Assembly (NCBI RefSeq): GCF_000271405.2
Contig: NC_018081.1
Location: 1,973,733 to 2,037,732, forward strand
DNA: 64,000 nt
Origin: Enterococcus hirae ATCC 9790
GTDB lineage: Bacteria > Bacillota > Bacilli > Lactobacillales > Enterococcaceae
Direction: 5' to 3'
This document shows, piece by piece, positions 51,852-61,075 of this stretch. How positions within the stretch are numbered: position 1 is the first letter of the stretch; the number at the start of each line of letters is the position of its first letter. The notes below the pieces were generated by a model, which was not told where the DNA came from, did no database searches, and saw only the letters and a program-made list of their open reading frames with translations. A program made the translations under genes and the position numbers.

Positions 51852-54800
51852 GTGAAAAAATTACTAGAATTTGAACGTGTGCAACGAATCATCATAGAGT
51901 TAAAAAAGAACATGATCAAAACTGCGATACCTGTTGAGAATTTAGTTTTTCATTCTGAAACGGGGACAAAAGAATTTGAAAGAGGTGCTTATTTTGGCGA
52001 AAAAAATCAGTACTATACAATTGCAGGAGAACTCTGTTTACCAAATGAATTTCAAAATCAAACAGTCGATTTAGCAATCTTTTCTTCACTAACTGAATGG
52101 GATTCAACGACAAACCCTCAAATAAAAGTGTATTTTGATGATCAGCTGATCCAAGGGTTAGATGTTAACCATACGACTTTGCGGTTACCCAAAGAATATG
52201 CCTCAAGAGATCGGATTCCATTGCAAATCGAGGTTTTTTCAGGTCGGGAGGAAAAAAAATATCCTTTGACGGTTGAGCTAAGGCTGATCGATCCTTTGTC
52301 TTATGAACTCTATTACGATTTGTTCGTGATATTGGATAGTTGGCGATCGCTAAACGAGCATGACTCGAATTATATCTATTATGAAAGAGAATTAGGACAA
52401 GTAGTTGATCAATTGAATTTTTATAGACCTTATAGCTCAGAATATTATCAAGGATTAATGAAAGCAAAAGAACACTTAGAACGTGCATTTTATCAAGCAG
52501 GCTTAGTAAAAAATGCTCCTCGTGCCTTGGTTGTTGGTCATACACATATCGATTTGGCTTGGTTATGGACAGTGATGCAGGCGGTTGAAAAGGGAGAACG
52601 TAGTTTTTCGACTGTATTGAAATTAATGGAGGAATATGATGAACTGACTTTCATTCAGAGTCAACCACAAATGTATCAATTGATCAAAGATACCTATCCG
52701 CAACTATATGAGAAAATCAAAGAAAAAATTGTTGCAGGCAAGTGGATTCCAGAAGGGGCTATGTGGGTAGAAGCAGATTGTAATCTTGCTTCAGGTGAAT
52801 CATTGGTCCGTCAATTTCTTTATGGGAAACAATTTATACGCGAAGAGTTTGGTCAAGAAAGTCAAATTTTGTGGTTACCAGATGTTTTTTGCTATTCTGC
52901 AGCTTTACCGCAAATTTTGAAAAAAACAAACACGCCCTATTTCATGACAACAAAACTTTCTTGGAATCAATTCAATCAGATCCCTTATGACAGCTTTTTT
53001 TGGCAAGGAATCGATGGTAGCCGAGCGCTAACTCATTTTATTACGACAATCAGTGACGGTTATAGCCCGACACCTTATTATACGACTTACAATGGACTAC
53101 TCGATCCTTATACGGTGAAAGGAAGTTGGGAACGCTACTTAGATAAGGATGTCAATGACAGTATTCTGATCGCTTATGGTTATGGAGACGGTGGTGGAGG
53201 ACCAACACGAGACATGTTGGAAACGTTGAAGCGTATGAAAAAAGGTTTGCCGAGTATGCCCCAAGTCATTGAGAGCGCAGCGATTGATTTTTTTGAAGAA
53301 CTCTCCAAAAAAATGGTCAAGCATCAGGAAAAAGAGTGGCTCGGAGAACTGTATTTTGAATACCATCGAGGAACATACACTTCAATCGGGAAAAACAAGC
53401 GCAACAATCGATTTGGTGAAACGTTATTACAGACAGTTGAAAAATTATATAGTATCTTTGCCCGAGAAAAATATCCAGCTGAAATGTTGGAAAAATTATG
53501 GAAACAATTATTGTTAAATCAATTCCATGATATTCTTCCAGGAAGCGGAATCAAAGAAGTTTATGATCAGACAGATATTGATTATCACGAACTTTTCACT
53601 GAAATGAACCAATTAATTGACACAGTGTTGCCAAGTCACGATGCAGGACAGTTTCTTTATCTGTTCAACCCTAGCGGAGTAAGTGAACAAGTCATCGTTC
53701 CATTACCACTGGAATCAGGAGAATGTCTGGAACATCAAGGTCAGTCGATTGTCAGCCAAAAAACGTATGATGGACAATTCTTAGGACGATTCGATCATTT
53801 ACCTGCTCTCGGTGGGAGTTATTACACTATTGTAAAATCAGATCGTGAAGTCACGACTAAAACGGAAACCACTCCTTTAACTAAGCAATACGAGACACAA
53901 GACTTTAGTCTTTTATTCGACGAACACTATCGTATGATCAGTGCATTCGATAAAAAGAACCAACGAGAAATCGCTGGTAAGAAAGCAGTGAACGAACTAC
54001 TGGTTTACGAAGATCTGCCTTTAAATTATGATGCATGGGACATTGACTTTTACTATAAAAATAAACCAACAATCATTACCGATATTCAAGAAGCATTGAT
54101 TGTTGATCAAGGTCCGATTCGGGATACGTTGAAAATCGTTAGAAAGTTTTATGATTCGACTATTACGCAATACATCCATTTGATTCACGGAAAAGCACGA
54201 ATCGCTTTTGAAACGAAGGTTGATTGGCAGCAAAATCATAGTCTCCTTCGAGCAGAGTTTCCAGTGCCTGTCAATGCCTATCAAGCGACTTATGATATCC
54301 AGTTTGGCAATCTACAACGACCGGCGCATAAAAATACTTCTTGGGACAAAGCAAAGTTTGAAGTATGTGGTCATAAATGGGTCGATCTATCCGATGATGG
54401 CTATGGGATTTCATTATTGACAGATTCAAAGTATGGCTTTGATGCTCAATACCAACATTTAGGAGTCTCATTGATCAAATCTGCCACAGACCCTTATGAA
54501 ACAGCAGATCAAGGAAATCATCAGTTCACCTACTCGCTTTATTGCCATGCTCAAACGTGGAAGGAAGCGAAGACCCAAGAAGAAGCTCGTCAATTAAATA
54601 TCCCTTGTTTGGCTGTTCGTCAAGAACAGAAAACTTTACCAGAAGGTTCGTGGGTGAACTGTCAAGAACGAAACATTTGTCTGGAAACCTTAAAGAAAGC
54701 TGAAACGGATGGATCCATCATTATGCGGGCTTATGAATTTGAAAATCGCCAAACAACAACGGTCTTAAAATTTTCTCAGCCAATTCAACATGTACAGATT

Positions 54801-54926
54801 TGCGATCTATTAGAAAATCCAATTGAAACGGTCGCTTTAGATAATGATCATGAAGTTACTGTGGTGTTCAAACCTTACGAGATCCATACCTTCAAAATCC
54901 AATTAAAGGAGCAGAACGATGGGTGA
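51852..54926 (+). CDS. Alpha-mannosidase, GH38
   Basis: About 1024 residues, cytoplasmic (no signal peptide). The GTG start at 51852 has AAAGAGG upstream; the frame is open further but without an RBS. GH38 hallmarks: His-Thr-His-Ile-Asp-Leu-Ala-Trp-Leu-Trp near 230-239 (metal ligands) and the nucleophile region Trp-Leu-Pro-Asp-Val-Phe near 340-345. The C-terminal half is beta-rich, as in GH38. It removes alpha-linked mannose from imported glycans. Overlaps the GH3 start by 8 bp. Confidence 0.93.
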   Translation: MKKLLEFERVQRIIIELKKNMIKTAIPVENLVFHSETGTKEFERGAYFGEKNQYYTIAGELCLPNEFQNQTVDLAIFSSLTEWDSTTNPQIKVYFDDQLIQGLDVNHTTLRLPKEYASRDRIPLQIEVFSGREEKKYPLTVELRLIDPLSYELYYDLFVILDSWRSLNEHDSNYIYYERELGQVVDQLNFYRPYSSEYYQGLMKAKEHLERAFYQAGLVKNAPRALVVGHTHIDLAWLWTVMQAVEKGERSFSTVLKLMEEYDELTFIQSQPQMYQLIKDTYPQLYEKIKEKIVAGKWIPEGAMWVEADCNLASGESLVRQFLYGKQFIREEFGQESQILWLPDVFCYSAALPQILKKTNTPYFMTTKLSWNQFNQIPYDSFFWQGIDGSRALTHFITTISDGYSPTPYYTTYNGLLDPYTVKGSWERYLDKDVNDSILIAYGYGDGGGGPTRDMLETLKRMKKGLPSMPQVIESAAIDFFEELSKKMVKHQEKEWLGELYFEYHRGTYTSIGKNKRNNRFGETLLQTVEKLYSIFAREKYPAEMLEKLWKQLLLNQFHDILPGSGIKEVYDQTDIDYHELFTEMNQLIDTVLPSHDAGQFLYLFNPSGVSEQVIVPLPLESGECLEHQGQSIVSQKTYDGQFLGRFDHLPALGGSYYTIVKSDREVTTKTETTPLTKQYETQDFSLLFDEHYRMISAFDKKNQREIAGKKAVNELLVYEDLPLNYDAWDIDFYYKNKPTIITDIQEALIVDQGPIRDTLKIVRKFYDSTITQYIHLIHGKARIAFETKVDWQQNHSLLRAEFPVPVNAYQATYDIQFGNLQRPAHKNTSWDKAKFEVCGHKWVDLSDDGYGISLLTDSKYGFDAQYQHLGVSLIKSATDPYETADQGNHQFTYSLYCHAQTWKEAKTQEEARQLNIPCLAVRQEQKTLPEGSWVNCQERNICLETLKKAETDGSIIMRAYEFENRQTTTVLKFSQPIQHVQICDLLENPIETVALDNDHEVTVVFKPYEIHTFKIQLKEQNDG

Positions 54927-57155
54927 TTTGCAAAAATTGTTGGAAAAAATGACACTAAAAGAAAAAGTTGGACAATTGAATCAACGATTGTATGGCTGGC
55001 AAGTCTACGAAAAAAAGACGGAAAGCTTTTTTTGACGGACTATTTCAAAAATGAAGTGAAAAAATATGGCACAGTCGGTGTCATTTATGGGGTATTTCGT
55101 GCCGATCCTTGGTCTGAAAGAAATGAGCTGACTGGATTAACAACCAGTGAGGCACAAGAAGTCAGTCAGATGATCCAACAATACATGAAAAAAGAAACCC
55201 GTTTAAAAATCCCGGTCTTATTATCCGAAGAATGTCCCCATGGGCATCAAGCCTTAGAAGCCACCACACTGCCAACGAATTTTTCAGTGGGATGTAGTTG
55301 GAATCCAGAACTTTACCAACAATTGCAGGAAGTCGTGGCTGCGGAGTTACAAGAAAAAGGAGCTCATCTTGGACTGATTTCGACTTTAGATCTATTAAGA
55401 GATCCACGCTGGGGCAGAACAGAAGAATGTTTTAGTGAAGATCCGTATCTAACAGCGGCCTTTACCCAAGCAGCTGTAACTGGTTTACAAAAAGAACAAA
55501 AAATTAAAGCTGTGTTAAAACATTTGGCTGGTCAAGGAAACGTCATGGGAGGACATAATTCTGGTCCAGTGGCAATCGGAGAGCGTGAGTTAAGGGAAAT
55601 CCATTTACCCGCCATTCGAGCAGGAATTAAAGCTGGCGCAAAAGGCTGTATGGCAGCGTATAACGATATTGATGGTGTATTTTGTCACACGAATCCCCAT
55701 TTGTTACAAGAAATTTTACGAGAAGAATATGGGTTTTCTGGAATCGTCATGGCCGATGGTTGTGCATTAGATCGAGTGGCAGAAACTTGTGGCGATCCAT
55801 CAATGGCTGCAGCCAAAGCCATCTCTAGTGGAGTTGATCTTAGCTTATGGGACGAGGTGTTTCCTTATCTAGAACAAGCAGTGGCTATTGGGCTGGTAAG
55901 TGAAGAAGTGATTGATCGTTCTGTTTTAAGAATTCTTGAGTTGAAAAGCGAATTAGGTCTTTTCTCTAGCCAAAGTTCACCGAAAGTTTCTTTTACTTCG
56001 GCACAAAAAGAAACGTTGTGTACAGCTTTGGCAGAAGACAGTCTAGTATTGTTGAAAAATGACAATATATTACCTTTGAAAAAAGAGAAATTAAATCAAA
56101 TTGGAGTTGTAGGACCTCATGCGAATAATATCTATCATCTATTAGGTGATTACACGCCTTTTAAAAAAATAGCATCATGTTGCAATCTATTGCAGGGGAT
56201 CGAAGAGCACACGGCAAATTCAACTACCCAATTGGCTTTTGCTCAAGGCTGTCAGATCACAACTGATCTACCTCAAGGACTAGACGAAGCAAATCAAGTA
56301 GCTGAAAATGCAGATGTCATTGTCGTGACTTTAGGTGGGTCCAGTGCCAGAGATTTTTCAACGGCTTTTGCTAAAAATGGCGCTGCATTACAGGGATCAC
56401 AAGAAATGACTAGTGGGGAAAATATTGACCTAGCCTCGATCGAACTACCGGAATGCCAAATTAAACTAGTCAAGGAATTAGCAAAACATGGAAAACCAGT
56501 CATTGCCGTTTTGATTGAAGGCCGACCTCATAGTATCTCAGCGATTGAACCATATGTTTCAGCGATTCTTTTCGCTGGCTATCCAGGACAATACGGAGGA
56601 AAAGCGATCGCGAATGTTCTTTTTGGAAAAAATCCGAATGGTAGATTAGCGTTTACGATTCCCGAGCATTCAGGTCAATTACCCGTTTATTATAACTATC
56701 GAAATACTCAATTTAAAGAAACGTATACCGATTATCCTGAAAAGCCAATCTATCGTTTTGGCTATGGCTTAAGCTATACATCGTTTGAATTGACCGATGT
56801 ACTCTTTACCGATCATCAAGATCATTCGATTAAGGTTTCTTGTCGATTGAAAAACACAGGTAATCATAGTGGAGCAGAGACGATTCAAATTTACGGGAAA
56901 AAACAACAAGGTTTTATTCCCCCACGAGAAAAAGAATTGCTCGCATTTAAAAAAGTACATCTAACCCCATTGGAAGAACGAATGATTGAAATTATCCTAA
57001 CAAAAGAACAGTTATACTATTTAGATGAAACGTTTAAAGAAGTATTGCCAAGAGAAGTTCATTTGACAGTTGAAACAGTTACCTTTAAACAAAGTATTCA
57101 ATTATTTAGAAAGGTTGATGATCATGAAAAAAGCACATGGTGTATCCGCAGTTGA
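54919..57155 (+). pseudogene. GH3 beta-glycosidase, frameshifted near residue 33
   Basis: From the ATG at 54919 (AAAGGAGCAG upstream) the frame stops at about 55035. One extra A in the A7 run at 55010-55016 gives 745 residues reading Glu-Lys-Lys-Asp-Gly-Lys-Leu-Phe-Leu-Thr-Asp (an extra T in T7 at 55027-55033 would also work). GH3 N-terminal barrel with Lys-His-Leu-Ala-Gly-Gln-Gly and the nucleophile region Gly-Ile-Val-Met-Ala-Asp-Gly, then the C-terminal alpha/beta and fibronectin-III-like domains. Probably a beta-glucosidase or beta-N-acetyl-type enzyme; specificity not decidable. No signal peptide. Confidence 0.85.
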
Positions 57156-58476
57156 ACAGGAAAACGAAGACCGTAAGCTGCGAAAAGACATTGTCGAAAA
57201 CCATCAAAGCGAAACAGATCATTACCAGGAGTTACCCGCTAATATCCAAAAAAAACTCGATTGGTTTCAAGATCAAAAACTGGGCGTGATCTTTCATTGG
57301 GGGCTGTATAGTATTCCCGGTATTGTAGAGTCTTGGCAATTGTCACAAGAAGACAGCTGGGCAAGAAAAATACCTTGGCGCACGAACATGGTCGAATTAC
57401 GAGAAGATTATTGGGGGTTGATCCATAGTTTCAATCCTTATAAGTTTAAACCAACTAAGTGGGCAAAGCTGTGCCGACAAGCTGGTTTTCGCTACATGAT
57501 TTTTACAACAAAACATCATGACGGCTTTACAATGTATGATACAAAGTATTCGGATTATAAAGTAACTGCAGCGACATGTCCCTACCATAAAGCGCCTCAA
57601 GCAGACATTTTTAAGGCAGTTGTTACTGCTTTTAGAAAGGAAGGACTAGCGACAGGTGCTTATTATTCAAAACCAGATTGGCATAGCTCTTATTATTGGT
57701 TGCCAGAAAGAGAAGCGACTGGGCGATATGCAAATTATAACCCAAAAGAGTTTCCTGAAATCTGGCAGAAATATGATCGGTTTGTTACGAATCAACTCAT
57801 TGAAATTAGTCAAAATTATGGCCAACTTGATATCTTATGGTTAGATGGAGGCTGGGTGAATCAGGGGAATGAACAACTGGATATGGAAAGAATAGCGAGT
57901 GAAGTTCGGCATTCTCAGCCAGATCTCTTGATTGTCGATCGAACCATTGGCGGGGCCTATGAGAACTATGTGACACCAGAAAGAAAAATACCTGAACAAC
58001 CACCAGTCAAAGTATGGGAAAGTAATATCCCATTAACCAAAAATTGGGGCTATTGGCCAAATGATGAGTATAAAGAAGTAGCAGAAGTTATTCTATCATT
58101 CGTCCAGATCGTTGCAAAAGGAGGAAATCTACTACTAGGAATCGGACCTAAACCAAATGGAGAGTTACCTACAGAAGCGGTAGCGATTTTAGAAAGACTA
58201 GGCGATTGGTTGGAAAAATATGGTGAAGGAATCTATGAGACAAGAGCAGTACCGTTTGATTCCCCTGAAGGCTGGTATGTGACCCAGAAAAATGGCGATT
58301 ATTACTTTTTTTATAAAGAAAACGCTTCATCTTTATTGCTGTCTGAGGTAGGATTGGATTATAGAAACTTTACCATTCAAGAACTGTCTGAAAAAAATCA
58401 GGTAATGGGATCAGAAACTTTAGTACCAGGAAAAACGATAGAGGGCATTGGTTGTTGGCAACTAATGGCAGAATAA
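57124..58476 (+). CDS. Alpha-L-fucosidase, GH29
   Basis: About 450 residues from the ATG at 57124 (GAAAGG upstream), overlapping the GH3 3' end by 32 bp. Family features: Leu-Gly-Val-Ile-Phe-His-Trp-Gly-Leu-Tyr-Ser near 55-65, Phe-Thr-Thr-Lys-His-His-Asp-Gly-Phe near 127-135, and the nucleophile in Leu-Asp-Ile-Leu-Trp-Leu-Asp-Gly-Gly-Trp near 235-244. No signal peptide, so it acts on imported fucosylated oligosaccharides. Fucose cleavage alongside mannosidase and hexosaminidase points to host glycans. Confidence 0.92.
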   Translation: MKKAHGVSAVEQENEDRKLRKDIVENHQSETDHYQELPANIQKKLDWFQDQKLGVIFHWGLYSIPGIVESWQLSQEDSWARKIPWRTNMVELREDYWGLIHSFNPYKFKPTKWAKLCRQAGFRYMIFTTKHHDGFTMYDTKYSDYKVTAATCPYHKAPQADIFKAVVTAFRKEGLATGAYYSKPDWHSSYYWLPEREATGRYANYNPKEFPEIWQKYDRFVTNQLIEISQNYGQLDILWLDGGWVNQGNEQLDMERIASEVRHSQPDLLIVDRTIGGAYENYVTPERKIPEQPPVKVWESNIPLTKNWGYWPNDEYKEVAEVILSFVQIVAKGGNLLLGIGPKPNGELPTEAVAILERLGDWLEKYGEGIYETRAVPFDSPEGWYVTQKNGDYYFFYKENASSLLLSEVGLDYRNFTIQELSEKNQVMGSETLVPGKTIEGIGCWQLMAE

Positions 58477-58493
58477 GGAGTGGATGCTGCTTG

Positions 58494-59552
58494 ATGAATG
58501 AATCAAACAAGCCAATATCTGTTACAAAAGCACCTTCTTTAAAAGAGCGTGGCGTGATTTTAGATATTGGACGTAAATTTTATTCAATAGATTTTCTAAA
58601 AGAACTTGTAGACTACATGGCTTCATTGAAAATGAATGCTTTGCAACTTCACTTTTCTGATAATGAAGGATTTCGGTTGGAATGCGAAACAATTCCAGAA
58701 ATCACATCAGAGAAATTTTTGACGAAACAGGAAATGACGGATTTGATTGATTATGCGGAGCAAAAGGGGATTTCTGTGATTCCAGAGTTTGATAGTCCTG
58801 GTCATTTGCAACGGTTGTTGGCAATCTATCCACAATGGCAAATGGAGCGAAAAGGCGAGGATTCTTTGATTTTTCCCACTAATCGAGCCCTTGATATCAC
58901 CAAAAAAGATGCGGTCGCCATGATCAAAAAGATGATAAAAGAATATGCAGAGTTATTTCATCGTTCCGATTATTTCCATTTAGGGGCAGATGAATACATT
59001 GAATTTTCAGAGTTGGATAAATATCCTGCATTAAAAGCACAAGCAATCGCTGAATACCACGACCCAACTCGTCAGTATGATGTTTTCATCGACTACATCA
59101 ATGAGTTAGCAGACTATGTCGAAACATTAGGTAAAAAAGCTAGAATTTGGAATGATGGTGTCTATAAAAAAGGACTGCTCATGAAAAGTAAATTAAAACC
59201 TTCTATTCAAATTACGTATTGGACAAAACATCAAGCAACAATGGCGACTGCGGGGGAATTTCTCACTCGTGACCATCAATTGATCAATGTCAACGATCAA
59301 TTTTTCTATTTTGTTTTAGGAGAAGGTGCCAGTTATAAATATCCTACAGCTCAAAAGATTCAAGACAACTGGACGATTGATCAATTTCCTGAAAATCAAC
59401 GATTAACAAACGAACAAATGAAAAAAGTACAAGGTGCCTATTTTGCTATCTGGAGTGACTACCCTGATGCTTTGACTGAAGAGGAAGTCTTAACGATGAT
59501 TAAAGAACCATTAGCTGCACAACAGCAAATCATCTGGCACGAAACAATATGA
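58494..59552 (+). CDS. Beta-N-acetylhexosaminidase-like, GH20
   Basis: 352 residues from the ATG at 58494; the TTG three bases earlier is better spaced from AAGGAG, so the start is uncertain by one codon. GH20 catalytic barrel: His-Phe-Ser-Asp-Asn-Glu-Gly-Phe near 50-57, Pro-Glu-Phe-Asp-Ser-Pro-Gly-His near 97-104, and the catalytic pair in His-Leu-Gly-Ala-Asp-Glu-Tyr near 162-168. No N-terminal zincin-like domain and no signal peptide; compact intracellular form. Last gene of the glycan operon. Confidence 0.9.
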   Translation: MNESNKPISVTKAPSLKERGVILDIGRKFYSIDFLKELVDYMASLKMNALQLHFSDNEGFRLECETIPEITSEKFLTKQEMTDLIDYAEQKGISVIPEFDSPGHLQRLLAIYPQWQMERKGEDSLIFPTNRALDITKKDAVAMIKKMIKEYAELFHRSDYFHLGADEYIEFSELDKYPALKAQAIAEYHDPTRQYDVFIDYINELADYVETLGKKARIWNDGVYKKGLLMKSKLKPSIQITYWTKHQATMATAGEFLTRDHQLINVNDQFFYFVLGEGASYKYPTAQKIQDNWTIDQFPENQRLTNEQMKKVQGAYFAIWSDYPDALTEEEVLTMIKEPLAAQQQIIWHETI

Positions 59553-59635
59553 ACAATCAGTGATCAAAGAGGTGAATCTATAGTTGATGTTGTTTTCAAT
59601 AATTGATCCTGGTGTTTCTTAAAAGTTGTCCAAAC

Positions 59636-59690
59636 AAAAAAGCCGAAGATTTCAAAAATTGTTTCTTTTTTGACATTCTTCGGCTTTTTT
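59636..59690 (+). terminator. Terminator of the glycan operon
   Basis: AAAAAAGCCGAAG pairs with CTTCGGCTTTTTT; long, T-rich loop. Confidence 0.85.
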
Positions 59691-59727
59691 AGATCTAGAA
59701 ATTGTTACCAGGTTCTTAACTATCTAA

Positions 59728-60105
59728 TCAATAATAAGATCTGGTTAGAACGATTCTCGTACCAAAAGGCATCAACGCTAATTTAGCTAATTTAAACGAC
59801 TGTTTACCAAATGGAATACCAATGATTGTAATATAGAGTATAAGACCACTAATCACGTGGGCAATCGCTAATGGGAGTCCACTGATAATCAACCAGATGA
59901 TATTGATAATTAAAGAAGTCCCACTATCGCTATAAATCACTTCTTTACCAAATGGGAAAAAGCTAAGAGTTGCCAGCTTAAAACATTGTAACCCGATTGG
60001 AATACCAATGATCGTTATACACCAAATGACTCCTGCTAAAAACCAACCAATCCCACCGATACAGCCTCCAAAAATAAACCAAATCAAGTTTCCTAACATT
60101 CTCAT
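59728..60105 (-). CDS. YccF domain membrane protein
   Basis: 125 residues from the ATG at 60105 (AGGTG upstream); an ATG nine codons earlier is a less likely start. Two copies of the YccF motif Ile-Thr-Ile-Ile-Gly-Ile-Pro-(Ile/Phe)-Gly, each flanked by membrane helices, about four helices in total. Family function is unknown. Monocistronic, convergent with the glycan operon. Confidence 0.88.
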   Translation of the reverse strand: MRMLGNLIWFIFGGCIGGIGWFLAGVIWCITIIGIPIGLQCFKLATLSFFPFGKEVIYSDSGTSLIINIIWLIISGLPLAIAHVISGLILYITIIGIPFGKQSFKLAKLALMPFGTRIVLTRSYY

Positions 60106-60315
60106 TTTAACACCTACTAAATTTTTTCCCATTATACCATGTAATGGTTCTTAGATTTCCTTTATTAAAGTTATTTAATTATGTGTTTTTTGTTTTGAAT
60201 AAATGCTTTTTAATATTAATTATATATAAAAATAGTTATTTAATAGTGAACTAAGAACAGAAAGAATGTGAATGGCAAAGTGGGTTTGCTTAATTACCTT
60301 AATAAAGAAAAGTGA

Positions 60316-60362
60316 TTGACTTATGCATCTTTTAGATATATCATTCTTGTATCTAAAAGATA
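60316..60362 (+). promoter_or_regulatory. padR promoter overlapped by an operator palindrome
   Basis: TTGACT (60316-60321), a 17-bp spacer, TATCAT (60339-60344). Overlapping it are ATCTTTTAGATA (60328-60339) and TATCTAAAAGATA (60350-60362), which also pair with each other as an inverted repeat. The same core TATCTAAAAGATA recurs before the MFS gene, as expected for an autoregulating repressor. Confidence 0.65.
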
Positions 60363-60379
60363 GATAAGGAGGAAGAAAC

Positions 60380-60909
60380 ATGATGAATGAACTGTTTGTT
60401 CTAGGAGAATTGATGGAATCACCACAAAATGGTTATCACTTAAGAAATGCAATGCAGGCTTCTTTAGGTAAAAATCGCAAAGTCAGTTTTGGTGTTTTAT
60501 ACCCATTGTTAGACAAGTTGGCAAAAAATGGCTTAATCACTATTACTGTTAATGAAGAAGGCCGTACACAAAAGACTGCCAGTATTACTGATAAAGGACG
60601 TCAACGATTTTTTGAATTAATGAAACAAGACGTTCCCAGTGGCGCTCATACAGAAGAAATTTATTTAATCAAACTCGATTCGATGCAACATCTCTCATTA
60701 GACGAACAAAAAGAATTGTTAATGGTCTACATACGTGAAAAACAAATCACGGTTGACGAAATCAAGGGCTATTTAAAAAAACTAGACGAAGTAAAAAAAT
60801 TGATCATTGGTATGCGACTAAAAAGTTAGAATTATTACTTGGAAAAGCCCAGTTAGCAATCCAGTGGGCAGAAGATTTCCTATCAGAACTACCTTATGTG
60901 GAAGAATAA
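60380..60909 (+). pseudogene. PadR-family repressor, frameshifted in the C-terminal helix
   Basis: As given, the frame ends at 60829 (149 residues). One extra A in the A7 run at 60793-60799 gives 176 residues and restores a typical PadR tail (Asp-His-Trp-Tyr-Ala-Thr-Lys-Lys-Leu-Glu-Leu-Leu-Leu-Gly-Lys-Ala-Gln). N-terminal winged helix with Gly-Tyr-His-Leu-Arg and Val-Leu-Tyr-Pro-Leu-Leu-Asp-Lys-Leu. RBS AAGGAGGAA. The C-terminal helices are needed for dimerisation, so the truncated form is probably impaired. Likely represses itself and the drug exporter next to it. Confidence 0.88.
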
Positions 60910-60987
60910 GCATGATCTTGGTGTAGAACAAAACGTGACAGTTCTTAACATCAGGTCGATTTTAAAGCGTCATAAAAAAGCAACGAT

Positions 60988-61019
60988 ACTGTAACTTTTT
61001 ATTAGTTACAGTCTCTTTT
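60988..61019 (+). terminator. Terminator between padR and the MFS gene
   Basis: ACTGTAAC/GTTACAGT with a 9-nt loop, followed by CTCTTTTA. Confidence 0.75.
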
Positions 61020-61031
61020 ATACAAAAAAAT

Positions 61032-61050
61032 ATATATCTAAAAGATATAT
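61032..61050. promoter_or_regulatory. Operator palindrome upstream of the MFS exporter
   Basis: ATATATCTAAAAGATATAT is a perfect inverted repeat (7-bp arms, 5-nt centre), 25 bp before the MFS start codon, sharing its core with the padR promoter. Confidence 0.65.
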
Positions 61051-61075
61051 TAAGGGTGATATTTGGAGGAAGAAC

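Noticed and set aside
55027..55033. T7 run as the frameshift site in the GH3 gene
   Set aside because: Adding a T here also restores the frame, but adding an A at 55010-55016 gives the more natural Lys-Lys-Asp-Gly-Lys-Leu-Phe-Leu-Thr-Asp; the choice is a preference, not proof.
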